Shown piece by piece: positions 1 to 8,061 of a stretch of DNA of 64,000 bases. The translations under genes were made by a program, and so were the position numbers. The stretch's first letter is position 1. Each line of letters starts with the position of its first letter. This DNA comes from Burkholderiaceae bacterium (GTDB lineage: Bacteria; Pseudomonadota; Gammaproteobacteria; Burkholderiales; Burkholderiaceae_C). The notes beneath the pieces were generated by a model. The model searched no databases and was not told where the DNA came from. It was given only the letters and a program-made list of their open reading frames with translations. The stretch covers positions 248,001-312,000 of the forward strand of contig JACKLO010000008.1 in assembly GCA_024235915.1 (NCBI GenBank), written 5' to 3'.

Positions 1-1
1 C

Positions 2-685
2 GAGACCTCGCCGCTGTTCCAGGTCAAGCTGCTGCGCGTGTTGCAGGAAGGCGAGCTGCGGCCCGTGGGCGCCACACGTACGGTGCCGGTGGACGTGCGC
101 GTGATCGCGGCCACGCACCGCCGGCTGGAGGACGAAGTGCGGGCCGGCCGCTTCCGCGAAGACCTGTACTACCGCCTGGCCGGCGTCACGCTGCAGATGC
201 CGCCGCTGCGCGAGCGCCCCGGCGACATCGTGCCGCTGGCCGAACGCCTGCTGGCCGATGCCGCCACCGAACTCGGCCTGCCGCCGGCGCGTTTCGACGA
301 GGATGCGCGCGCGGTGCTGGTGGGCTACCCCTGGCCGGGCAACATCCGCGAGCTGCGCAACGAGATCGCGCGCGCGCTGGCCTTGGGCGACGGACCGGTC
401 GTGGCAGCCACCGGCTTCTCGCCGCGCCTGCTGCACGGCCAGACCGGCCGCGCCGAGGCGGCCCAGCCCGCCGGCGGCGCCGCGCTGCCGGCGCAGGGCA
501 CGCTGCAGGAACGGCTGGACGCCATCGAGGCCATGCTGCTGCGCGAGGTGATGCTGCGCCACCGCTGGAACAAGACCCGCGCCGCGGCGGAACTGGGCCT
601 GTCGCGCGTGGGCCTGCGCGCCAAGCTCCTGCGCTTCGGCCTCGAGAGCGCCACCACACCGCCCGCCGGCACGGAGAAGCACTGA
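2..685 (+). CDS. hoxA: Hydrogenase transcriptional regulator HoxA, C-terminal part (NtrC family)
   Basis: The gene is cut by the window edge; the frame is open from base 2. What remains is the second half of a sigma-54 AAA+ domain, with the NtrC-type stretches RVIAATHRR, FREDLYYRL and PPLRERPGDI, then a Pro/Ala-rich linker and a Fis-type helix-turn-helix (NKTRAAAELGLSRVGLRAKL) near the end. The receiver domain, Walker A and GAFTGA loop lie outside. HoxA/HupR proteins activate hydrogenase promoters through sigma-54. Assignment to HoxA rests on this domain type plus position directly before hoxB (TGATG overlap at 683-687), the order known in Ralstonia eutropha. The family is very likely; the exact name comes from context. 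Confidence 0.88.
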   Translation, partial: ETSPLFQVKLLRVLQEGELRPVGATRTVPVDVRVIAATHRRLEDEVRAGRFREDLYYRLAGVTLQMPPLRERPGDIVPLAERLLADAATELGLPPARFDEDARAVLVGYPWPGNIRELRNEIARALALGDGPVVAATGFSPRLLHGQTGRAEAAQPAGGAALPAQGTLQERLDAIEAMLLREVMLRHRWNKTRAAAELGLSRVGLRAKLLRFGLESATTPPAGTEKH

Positions 686-1683
686 TGCTCAACGTGTTGT
701 GGCTGCAGAGCGGCGGCTGCGGCGGCTGCAGCATGTCGCTGCTGTGCGCCGACACCGCCGACTTCCCCGCCATGCTGCACGCCGCCGGCGTGAAGCTGCT
801 GTGGCACCCGTCGCTGTCGCGCGAGAGCGGGCACGAGCTGGTGGACCTGCTGGAGGCCTGCCTGGCTGGCACCCAGCGGCTGGACGTGCTGTGCGTCGAA
901 GGCGCCTTGCTGCGCGGGCCGAATGGCACTGGCCGCTTCCACCTGCTGGCCGGCACCGGGCAGCCGATGACGCAGTGGGTGCAGCGCCTGGCCGCGGTGG
1001 CCACGCACGTGGTGGCCGTGGGCAGTTGCGCCGCCTGGGGCGGCATCAGCGCCGCCGGCGCCAACGAGACCGAGGCCTGCGGCCTGCAGTACGAGGACGA
1101 CCGCCCGGGCGGCCTGCTGGGCAGCGGCTTCCGCAGCGGCAGCGGGCTGCCCGTGGTCAACGTGGCCGGCTGCCCCACGCACCCCGGCTGGGTGGTGGAC
1201 ACGCTGATGGCCCTGGCCGCCGGCGCCCTGGGGCCCGACGACCTTGATACCCTCGCCCGCCCGCGCTTCTACGCCGACCAGCTGGTGCACCACGGCTGCA
1301 CACGCAACGAGTTCTACGAGTTCAAGGCCAGCGCCGAGAAGCCGTCGGACTTGGGCTGCATGATGGAACACATGGGCTGCAAGGGCACGCAGGCGCACGC
1401 CGACTGCAACACCCGGCTCTGGAATGGCCAGGGCTCGTGCACCCGCGGCGGCTACGCCTGCATCAGCTGCACCGAACCGGGCTTCCAGGACCCGGGCCAC
1501 CCCTACCACCAGACGCCCAAGATCGCCGGCATCCCCATCGGCCTGCCCACCGACATGCCCAAGGCCTGGTTCGTGGCACTGGCGTCGCTGAGCAAGAGCG
1601 CCACGCCACGGCGCGTGAAGGCCAATGCCACCGCCGACCACGTGGTGGTGGCGCCCGCCGCGCGGAAGACGCGCCTCGGCTGA
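685..1683 (+). CDS. hoxB: Regulatory (H2-sensing) [NiFe]-hydrogenase small subunit HoxB
   Basis: 332 residues. The N-terminal cysteine motif SGGCGGCSMSLL (Cys12, Cys15) binds the proximal cluster, followed by GSCAAWGGI and NVAGCPTHPG. The C-terminal half holds more cysteines (HHGCTRNEF, MGCKGTQAHADCN, YACISCTEPGF) fitting the medial and distal Fe-S clusters. There is no Tat signal, as expected for the cytoplasmic sensor hydrogenase HoxB/HupU rather than a membrane uptake enzyme. It pairs with HoxC to detect H2 and pass the signal to HoxJ. The start overlaps the hoxA stop by one base, so the two are probably translationally coupled. Oddly, the next gene is not hoxC but a chemoreceptor-like gene 190 bases downstream. 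Confidence 0.93.
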   Translation: MLNVLWLQSGGCGGCSMSLLCADTADFPAMLHAAGVKLLWHPSLSRESGHELVDLLEACLAGTQRLDVLCVEGALLRGPNGTGRFHLLAGTGQPMTQWVQRLAAVATHVVAVGSCAAWGGISAAGANETEACGLQYEDDRPGGLLGSGFRSGSGLPVVNVAGCPTHPGWVVDTLMALAAGALGPDDLDTLARPRFYADQLVHHGCTRNEFYEFKASAEKPSDLGCMMEHMGCKGTQAHADCNTRLWNGQGSCTRGGYACISCTEPGFQDPGHPYHQTPKIAGIPIGLPTDMPKAWFVALASLSKSATPRRVKANATADHVVVAPAARKTRLG

Positions 1684-1717
1684 TCGATGCTCATGACGCG
1701 GCGGGCTTGACCCGCGC

Positions 1718-1744
1718 GCGCGACGCGACACGGCAGCGTCGCGC
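1718..1744 (+). terminator. Stem-loop in the hoxB / chemoreceptor-like gap
   Basis: A perfect 9-bp inverted repeat (GCGCGACGC at 1718-1726, GCGTCGCGC at 1736-1744) with a 9-base loop lies 35 bases after the hoxB stop. Only a short pyrimidine stretch follows, so it could be a weak terminator or an mRNA-stabilising hairpin. The rest of the 192-base gap (1684-1875) shows no further recognisable element. Confidence 0.4.
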
Positions 1745-1875
1745 CCAGCTTTCCGCGGGCCGCCCGCCGTTCTCGCCACTGGTCACGGCGCTTGCACTGC
1801 CGTCAACGGATCGGACAGCGCCGCAGCGCAACATGGCGGACCGCTGCAGGAAGGCCCTCAAGGCACGGAACTTGA

Positions 1876-3132
1876 GTGACGGTGCCCATGTCGCTCTCCT
1901 TCACCGTCACCCAGCGTCTGGCCTTCGCTTTCGGCAGCGCCATCTTCATGTGCGCCGCCATCGCCCTGCTCGCGATCCTGCAGCTGCAGGCGCTGGCCGA
2001 CGTGGCCGCCACGCCCGCGGCCTGGGCGGCCAGCCGCAGCGCGGCCTGGTGGCTGGGCAGCATGGCGGCGGCAGCGTCGGTGGGCGGCATCGTCGTCAGC
2101 GCCTGGATCGTGCGCGACCTGGCCAGCGCCCTGGGCGCCGAACCGCAGGACCTGGGCGCCCGCGCGCAGCGTGTGGCTGACGGCCACCTGGGCGACCCGC
2201 TGCCGGCTCAAGCCCGCGGCGTGCTGGGCGACCTCGCCCGCATGCAGACGCAGCTGGTGCACCTGGTGGGGGCGGTGCGCGCCGAATCCGAGACCGTGCA
2301 CGACCATGGTCACAGCATCGCGTCAGAGAGCGAGCGCCAGCGGGTCCAGGCCGACGCCCAGGCCACCGCGTTGGGCGCTGCCGCCGTCGCGCTGCGGCGC
2401 GAGGTGCTGTCCATGCAGCGCACCGCGGCATCGGCGGCCGACACCGCCCAGCTGGCCGACGATGCACGCGCGGTGGCCACGCAGGCGCGCCAGGTGATCC
2501 ACGACGCCACCGCCCACATCCGCAGTGCCGACGACGGCGCCCGCCACATCCACGAGGCGGCGCAGCTCATCCATCGCCTGGCAGGACAGACCGGTGTGCT
2601 GGCGCTGAACGCCGCCGCCGCCGCCAGCCGTGCCGGCGCGGCGGGCGTGGAGTTCGCCGTCGTGGCCCGGGAAGTGCGAGCGCTGTCGGAACGCTGCGTG
2701 GCCGCCTCCGGCGCTGTCAGGGCCCAGATCGATGCGGCGCTGGGCGAGGTGCGCACAGGCCGCACACAGGCCGAAGAAGCCGGTGCCACCATGGAACGCA
2801 TCGTGGCTGCCGCGGCCGACGTGGCGCAGCACCTGTCGGCATTGGCCAGCGACAGCCGACAGCGCAGCGACGCCCTGAGCACCTTGGCCACCTCGATGGA
2901 CGACCTGCTGGTGCAGACGCGCCGTACCGCCACCGGCCAGGCCCACAGTGGCGCCCTTGCCCGCACGCTGGCGGAAGGGTCCACGCGCCTGCTGCAGGCC
3001 GTTGCAGTGTTCCAGCTGTCGTCCACCGCGGTGAGCCACCGTGCCGGCGCTAGCATCGATGCCAATGAACGACCCCAGCGCCACGAACGCGCCACGCCTG
3101 ATCGTCGGGCCCTTCAACCGCGTCGAGGGTGA
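1876..3132 (+). CDS. Degenerate methyl-accepting chemotaxis-like membrane protein inside the hox sensor operon
   Basis: 418 residues from GTG at 1876; ATG at 1888 is an alternative and neither has a convincing ribosome-binding site. Two hydrophobic helices (about residues 12-36 and 55-80) leave only about 18 residues between them, so no periplasmic ligand domain. A HAMP-like stretch and a long Ala-rich coiled coil follow. The signalling hairpin is recognisable at about 236-262 (GQTGVLALNAA, FAVVAREVRALSER) but is altered where canonical receptors read FQTNILALNAAVEAARAGE: Phe, Asn and two Glu at the tip are Gly, Gly, Ala and Ala. Kinase coupling in the usual way is therefore doubtful. The last 68 bases overlap hoxC. 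Family membership is clear; a role with the H2 sensor is inference from position. Confidence 0.8.
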   Translation: MTVPMSLSFTVTQRLAFAFGSAIFMCAAIALLAILQLQALADVAATPAAWAASRSAAWWLGSMAAAASVGGIVVSAWIVRDLASALGAEPQDLGARAQRVADGHLGDPLPAQARGVLGDLARMQTQLVHLVGAVRAESETVHDHGHSIASESERQRVQADAQATALGAAAVALRREVLSMQRTAASAADTAQLADDARAVATQARQVIHDATAHIRSADDGARHIHEAAQLIHRLAGQTGVLALNAAAAASRAGAAGVEFAVVAREVRALSERCVAASGAVRAQIDAALGEVRTGRTQAEEAGATMERIVAAAADVAQHLSALASDSRQRSDALSTLATSMDDLLVQTRRTATGQAHSGALARTLAEGSTRLLQAVAVFQLSSTAVSHRAGASIDANERPQRHERATPDRRALQPRRG

Positions 3133-4540
3133 TCTCGAGGTGCGCCTGACCCTGCGCGACGGCCAGGTGGCCGACGCGCAGGTGGTGGCGCCGATGTACC
3201 GCGGCTTCGAGAACCTGTTGACCGGCCGCGCCCCGCAGGACGCGCTGGTGATCGTGCCGCGCATCTGCGGCATCTGCTCGGTGTCGCAGTCGGTGGCGGC
3301 GGCGCGTGCGCTGGCCGACGCGGCCGGCGTCACGCCACCACCCAATGGCCGCCTGGCCACCGAGCTGATGCTGGCCACGGAGAACCTGGCCGACCACCTG
3401 AGCCACTTCTACCTGTTCTTCATGCCCGACTTCGCGCGCGAGGCCTACGCCCATGCGCCCTGGTTCGGCGCCGTGCAGCAGCGATTTGCCGCCGGCACGG
3501 GCGATGGGGCCCGCGCGGCCTTGGCGGCGCGCCAGCGCTGGTTCCAGATCGTGGGCACGCTGGGCGGCAAATGGCCGCACACGCACAGCATCACCGCGGG
3601 CGGCAGCACACGCGCGGTGGACGCGTCGGAGCGCCTGCGGCTGCTGGCGCTGGTGCGCGAGTTCCGCGCCTTCCTGGAGCGGCAGACCTTCGGCGCGCCG
3701 CTGGAGGCCGTGGCCGCACTGGACAGCGAAGCCGCGCTGCAGGCCTGGCAGGCCGAAGCGGCCCCGGGCGAAGCCGCGGGTGGCGACCTGCACCTGTTCC
3801 TCACCGTGGCCGCCAGCACCGGCCTGGACCGCCTGGGCCGCGGGCCGGGCCGCACGCTGGCGTACGCCAGTGCCACCGCACCGGCCGGCGTGTTCGATGA
3901 AGCCACGGGTACCTTGGCGCCACCCGACCTGTCGCGCATCACCGAAGACACGCACCATGCCTGGCTGGCCGACGCAGGCCAGGGGGCGCGCCACCCCACG
4001 GCCGGTCTGACCCGGCCCGACGCACACAAGCCCGACGCCTACAGCTGGAACAAGGCACCGCGCCTGGCCGGTGCGCCGTGCGAGACCGGGGCCATCGCAC
4101 GCCGCTTGGCCGCCGGCCACCCGCTGGTGCGCGACGCCGTGGCGCGCTGCGGCGCCACCGTGTACACCCGGGTGCTGGCCCGCCTGCTGGAGCTGGCGCT
4201 GGTGGTGCCGCAGATGGAGCGCTGGCTGGGCGAACTGCAGCCGCGCGAACCGTTCTGCCACGACGCGCCGCTGCCCGATGCCGCCGAAGGCGTGGGCCTG
4301 GCCGAGGCCGCGCGCGGCGCGCTGGGCCACTGGCTGCGTGTGGAGCGTGGGCGCATCGCGCAGTACCAGATCGTGGCGCCGACGAGCTGGAACTTCTCGC
4401 CGCGCGACGCCACCGGTCAGCCCGGGCCGCTGGAGTCGGCGCTGGTGGGCACCCCGGTGGCCGCGGACGAGCGCACGCCGGTGGCGGTTCAGCACGTGGT
4501 GCGGTCCTTCGACCCGTGCATGGTCTGCACCGTGCACTGA
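3065..4540 (+). CDS. hoxC: Regulatory (H2-sensing) [NiFe]-hydrogenase large subunit HoxC
   Basis: 491 residues from ATG 3065, chosen because known homologues have only a few residues before the GPFNRVEGDLEV motif; ATG 3059 is also possible. The two [NiFe] ligand motifs are present: RICGICSVSQ near the N-terminus and DPCMVCTVH at the very end. The protein stops exactly at the final His, so the C-terminal tail that maturation proteases remove is absent. This is the hallmark of H2-sensing HoxC/HupV. It pairs with HoxB and signals to HoxJ. Its first 68 bases lie inside the end of the preceding chemoreceptor-like gene in another frame, so translation of the two is probably linked. Confidence 0.93.
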   Translation: MNDPSATNAPRLIVGPFNRVEGDLEVRLTLRDGQVADAQVVAPMYRGFENLLTGRAPQDALVIVPRICGICSVSQSVAAARALADAAGVTPPPNGRLATELMLATENLADHLSHFYLFFMPDFAREAYAHAPWFGAVQQRFAAGTGDGARAALAARQRWFQIVGTLGGKWPHTHSITAGGSTRAVDASERLRLLALVREFRAFLERQTFGAPLEAVAALDSEAALQAWQAEAAPGEAAGGDLHLFLTVAASTGLDRLGRGPGRTLAYASATAPAGVFDEATGTLAPPDLSRITEDTHHAWLADAGQGARHPTAGLTRPDAHKPDAYSWNKAPRLAGAPCETGAIARRLAAGHPLVRDAVARCGATVYTRVLARLLELALVVPQMERWLGELQPREPFCHDAPLPDAAEGVGLAEAARGALGHWLRVERGRIAQYQIVAPTSWNFSPRDATGQPGPLESALVGTPVAADERTPVAVQHVVRSFDPCMVCTVH

Positions 4541-4560
4541 CGCGGGTCCAGAATCGCCGC

Positions 4561-5979
4561 ATGCCCGCGCAGCGCCCCCGCCCCGCCACCGCGATGCCGC
4601 CCACGCCTGCGCCCGCGGCCACAGCCGCACCGCAGGGCGTGGACGAAACCGCCTGGCTCGACGTCATCCACAAGATGGACGAGGTCTACTCGCAGCTGGT
4701 GGCCGACGAGATCGCGCTGGAGGCCAAGAACGCCGAACTCGAGCAGAGCCAGCAGTTCATCTTCAGCCTGCTGGCAGCGATGAGCGACGTGCTGCTGGCG
4801 GTGAACCACGCTGGCGAGATCGAGGAGACCAACGCGGCCTTGTGCAGCTTGGTCAGCCGCACCGACGCTGCGCTGCGCGGCACGCCGCTGGCCGATCTGA
4901 TGGCCGACGACGACAGCCGCGTGCGCCTGGCTTCCGCGCTGGCCCGCACCGGCGGCGCCGAGACGGGCACGGTGATCGAGCTGATGCTGCACGGGGGCGA
5001 CGGCACGACCCCGGTGCCCGTGGACTTCAACGTCACACCGCGCCTGGACCGCACCGGGCGCCGTGTGGGCCATGTGCTCGTGGGCAGGCCCATGGGCGAA
5101 ATCCAGCGCGCGTACCACGCGCTGCGCGAGGCCCACGAGGCACTGAAACAGGCGCAGGCGCAGCTGGTGCACAGCGAGAAGATGGCCTCGCTGGGCCGCC
5201 TGGTGGCGGGCGTGGCGCACGAGCTGAACAACCCCATCAGCTTCGTGCTGGGCAACGTGCAGGCGCTGGCGCGCTACGGCGAACGGCTGCAGCAGTACCT
5301 GGGTGCCGTGCATGAAGGGCATGACGCCGCGCAACTGCAGCCGCTGCGCCGCGAGCTGCGCATCGACGCGCTGTTGCGCGACCTGCCGTCCCTGATCGAA
5401 GGCATGGCGGAGGGTGCACAGCGTACCGCCGAGATCGTCGCCGGGCTCAAGCGCTTCTCGGCCATGGAGCGTGAGACGCGCCAGACGCTGGACCTGGTGC
5501 CGGTGGTGCAGCGCGCCGTGCACTGGGTGCGCCGCGGCACGGCGCCGCACTTTGCGGTGGACGTGGTCGCCGCCGGCCCATGCCCGGTGGTGGGTGACCC
5601 CGGACAGCTGATGCAGGTGGCCATGAACCTGGTGCAGAACGCCGCCGACGCCACCGCGCTGCGTGGTGGCGACCCTGCCCGGGGGGGTGACGATCAGACC
5701 GGCGAGCCCGGCGGACGGCTCACCGTGACGCTCGACGACGACCCCATCGCCGGGCAGGTGCACGCTGTCTTCGCCGACAACGGCCCCGGCATCGCCGACG
5801 CTGACCTTGGCCGCATCTTCGACCCCTTCTTCACCACCAAACCCGTGGGCCAGGGCACCGGGCTGGGCTTGTCGATCAGCTATGGGATCGTGGAGCAGCA
5901 CGGCGGTGTGCTGTCGGCTGCGAACCGCCCTGAAGGCGGCGCGGTGTTCATCCTGACCTTGCCGCGCGCGGCCAGCTGA
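4561..5979 (+). CDS. hoxJ: Histidine kinase HoxJ of the H2-sensing system
   Basis: 472 residues from ATG 4561, 20 bases after the hoxC stop. A Pro/Ala-rich N-terminus leads into a helical segment (about 28-65), a PAS domain (about 66-180), a HisKA helix with phospho-acceptor His220 in VAGVAHELNNPISF, and an ATPase domain with the N-box around LVQNAADAT and glycine boxes DNGPGIADAD and GQGTGLGLS. No transmembrane helix is visible, which fits the soluble HoxJ that forms a complex with HoxBC and controls phosphorylation of HoxA. Domain content and operon position both support the call. Nothing unusual except the extra gene upstream of hoxC. Confidence 0.92.
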   Translation: MPAQRPRPATAMPPTPAPAATAAPQGVDETAWLDVIHKMDEVYSQLVADEIALEAKNAELEQSQQFIFSLLAAMSDVLLAVNHAGEIEETNAALCSLVSRTDAALRGTPLADLMADDDSRVRLASALARTGGAETGTVIELMLHGGDGTTPVPVDFNVTPRLDRTGRRVGHVLVGRPMGEIQRAYHALREAHEALKQAQAQLVHSEKMASLGRLVAGVAHELNNPISFVLGNVQALARYGERLQQYLGAVHEGHDAAQLQPLRRELRIDALLRDLPSLIEGMAEGAQRTAEIVAGLKRFSAMERETRQTLDLVPVVQRAVHWVRRGTAPHFAVDVVAAGPCPVVGDPGQLMQVAMNLVQNAADATALRGGDPARGGDDQTGEPGGRLTVTLDDDPIAGQVHAVFADNGPGIADADLGRIFDPFFTTKPVGQGTGLGLSISYGIVEQHGGVLSAANRPEGGAVFILTLPRAAS

Positions 5980-6077
5980 AACACGCGGTTTCGGCGGTGC
6001 CGGCCACTCACCCAGGTGGGGGACACGACCTAGGGACGAGCGGCGCTGAATCACTCTTGAGAGGGGTGGCGGGGCTC

Positions 6078-6106
6078 TTGTAGGCGGTTGGGGCGGTACC
6101 TACAGT
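6078..6106 (+). promoter_or_regulatory. Sigma-70-like promoter of the repeat serine hydrolase
   Basis: TTGTAG (6078-6083) and TACAGT (6101-6106) are separated by exactly 17 bases and lie about 32 bases upstream of the ATG at 6138. This is the best promoter match in the 158-base gap after hoxJ and suggests that the next gene is transcribed separately from the hox genes. Confidence 0.5.
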
Positions 6107-6137
6107 CCGCCCACTCTTCATCAACCGGGCCGCAACC

Positions 6138-8054
6138 ATGTCTCTTTTCCACCGGATTCAACGGCTGTCCAGCCGCCTGCGCCGCACGTGCGCGATCAGC
6201 CTCAGCGCCGTCCTGTCGACGGCGCTCATGGCGCCGTCGGCCTTCGCGCTCGACAGCAACGCGCAGACGACCGACCTGTCGATCAACAAGCCCACCGGCT
6301 GGTGGTTCTACACGGGCGTCAGCGCCTCGCAGGTCTCCAGCTACCTGAGCAGCAAGGGCGCGCGCCTCACCGACATCGAGGTGCAATCGGTCAGCAACGG
6401 CGTGCCCACCTTCACGGTGCGCATGGTCCAGAACAGCGGCAGCTACGCCGTGCCTGGCTGGTGGTGGTACTACGGTCTGACGTCGGCGCAGGTCAGCAGC
6501 TACCTGAACGCCAACACCGCCCGACTGATCGACCTGGAGCCCTACGACATCGGTGGCGGCAACATCCGCTACGCCGCCGTGATGGTGTCCAACACCGGCA
6601 CTGCGGCCCGCTCGTGGTGGTGGTACTACGGCAAGACGTCCAGCGAGATCTCCAGCCTGTTGTCCGGCCGGCGCCTGATCGACCTCGACAGTTACAACAC
6701 GACCTCCGGCAAGCGTTACTCGGCGGTCATGATCGCCAACACCGGCGAAGACGCAGAGACCTGGCAGTGGTGGCTGAACCAGTCCATCTCCGGCATCAGC
6801 AGCAAAGTCGCGTCGTTCGGCGGCCGCGTCGTGAAGATCGACCGCCAGAGCGACGGTACCTACAACTTCATCCAGGTGAAGAACACCGGTGCCGAGGCCA
6901 CTGCGTGGTGGCACCAGTATGGCTTCACGTCCTCGACCGCACTGCTGAACTACGCGAATCAGCTGGCCGCACGACCGGTCGACGTGGTCACCTACCTGAA
7001 CGGCTCCGGGCAGCGCCGGTGGGACGCCGTGTTCATCGACAACGCCAACACCAGCACGCGCCGCATGCGCAACGAGTTCGCAAAGACCTTCCTGGACGCC
7101 AATGGCAACCCGACGCGCGGCATCTTCGAAGCGCACCTGCGCGAGGTGGGCGGTTCGGTCAAGGTCAACCTCAACGACAAGCGCCGCGCCGAGACGGCCA
7201 GTTCGCTGAAGTCGCTGCACCTGCTGCATGCCATGCGCCGCGTTGCCGCGGGTACCGACACGCTGGCTTCCGCCTTCAACTACTACGAGTACGACCCGGT
7301 CAAGGGAAAGGACGCCTGCCCGGTACCGTCGCTGGAGACGTCCGCCAACCTGCGCACGAACTACAACTTCGAGAAGGGTCTGGACGAGATGATGGCCATC
7401 TCGGACAACCGCACGACGCGCGGCACCGTGATCCGGTACGGTGGCTTTTCGCCCTTCAACAGCACCGCCAGCAGCCTCGGCCTGAGCGGCACGACCCTGC
7501 GTCACAACATCGGTTGTGCCTACCGCAACGTGAGCACGAACAAGTACGACCCGACCAACCTGCGCAATGACACCACGGCCGCCGATCTGGCCCGCATCTA
7601 CGCCGGCGTCTGGGACTCGTCGTTGCTGTCGAACACCAACGCCGCCCGCACCGAATTCCTCGAGTCGGCCAACCCGGCCAACGGGGTGAGCAGCGCGCTG
7701 CAGGCCATCATCACCGACGAAGCGAACAAGCTCGGCAAGGGCGCGATCGCCACGCAGTTCGGTGGCCTGGTGCGCACATGGGGCAAGGGCGGCAGCTACG
7801 GCACCTGCCTGCCGGACAGCAACGGCAACTGCGGCCAGAAGGTCATCGTGCGTTCCGGCACGGGCCTGATCCGCCTGCCGATCAAGGTCAACGGTGCCAC
7901 CGACTACCGCACCTACGCCTTCGCGCGGCTGATCTCCGACGTGCCGGTGCCGAACTGGGGAGACGCCACCGACACGGCGTACACGAACGCCTACGGCGCC
8001 GCCGCGAACGAGCTGTACCGCGACGAGATCCGCGCCGCGCTGAAGACCTGGTGA
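6138..8054 (+). CDS. Exported serine hydrolase (beta-lactamase-like) with five N-terminal tandem repeats
   Basis: 638 residues. The signal peptide (about 1-37) ends at PSAFA/LDS. Five repeats of about 48-53 residues follow, each opening with an aromatic cluster (WWFYTG at 55, WWWYYG at 108 and 160, WQWW at 209, WWHQYG at 257) and ending in a strand plus an N-T/N-type motif. They resemble bacterial tandem repeat domains found in front of beta-lactamase-like hydrolases and of fungal polyglycine hydrolases. The C-terminal half (about 300-638) carries an SxxK motif at Ser355-Lys358 and a WGKGGSYG stretch that could be the third active-site box. Likely a secreted or periplasmic peptidase/esterase of the serine beta-lactamase fold. 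The substrate cannot be read from sequence. Confidence 0.72.
   Translation: MSLFHRIQRLSSRLRRTCAISLSAVLSTALMAPSAFALDSNAQTTDLSINKPTGWWFYTGVSASQVSSYLSSKGARLTDIEVQSVSNGVPTFTVRMVQNSGSYAVPGWWWYYGLTSAQVSSYLNANTARLIDLEPYDIGGGNIRYAAVMVSNTGTAARSWWWYYGKTSSEISSLLSGRRLIDLDSYNTTSGKRYSAVMIANTGEDAETWQWWLNQSISGISSKVASFGGRVVKIDRQSDGTYNFIQVKNTGAEATAWWHQYGFTSSTALLNYANQLAARPVDVVTYLNGSGQRRWDAVFIDNANTSTRRMRNEFAKTFLDANGNPTRGIFEAHLREVGGSVKVNLNDKRRAETASSLKSLHLLHAMRRVAAGTDTLASAFNYYEYDPVKGKDACPVPSLETSANLRTNYNFEKGLDEMMAISDNRTTRGTVIRYGGFSPFNSTASSLGLSGTTLRHNIGCAYRNVSTNKYDPTNLRNDTTAADLARIYAGVWDSSLLSNTNAARTEFLESANPANGVSSALQAIITDEANKLGKGAIATQFGGLVRTWGKGGSYGTCLPDSNGNCGQKVIVRSGTGLIRLPIKVNGATDYRTYAFARLISDVPVPNWGDATDTAYTNAYGAAANELYRDEIRAALKTW
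6300..7060 (+). repeat. Five tandem protein-coding repeats (about 144-159 bases each)
   Basis: Units begin at 6300, 6459, 6615, 6762 and 6906, marked by the Trp/Tyr cluster codons. The DNA is diverged; the repeat is clear at protein level (aromatic cluster, S-x-x-[VI]-S-S, R-L-[IT]-D-[IL], R-Y-x-A-V). All lie within the serine hydrolase gene. Confidence 0.7.
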
Positions 8055-8061
8055 GCCGGTG

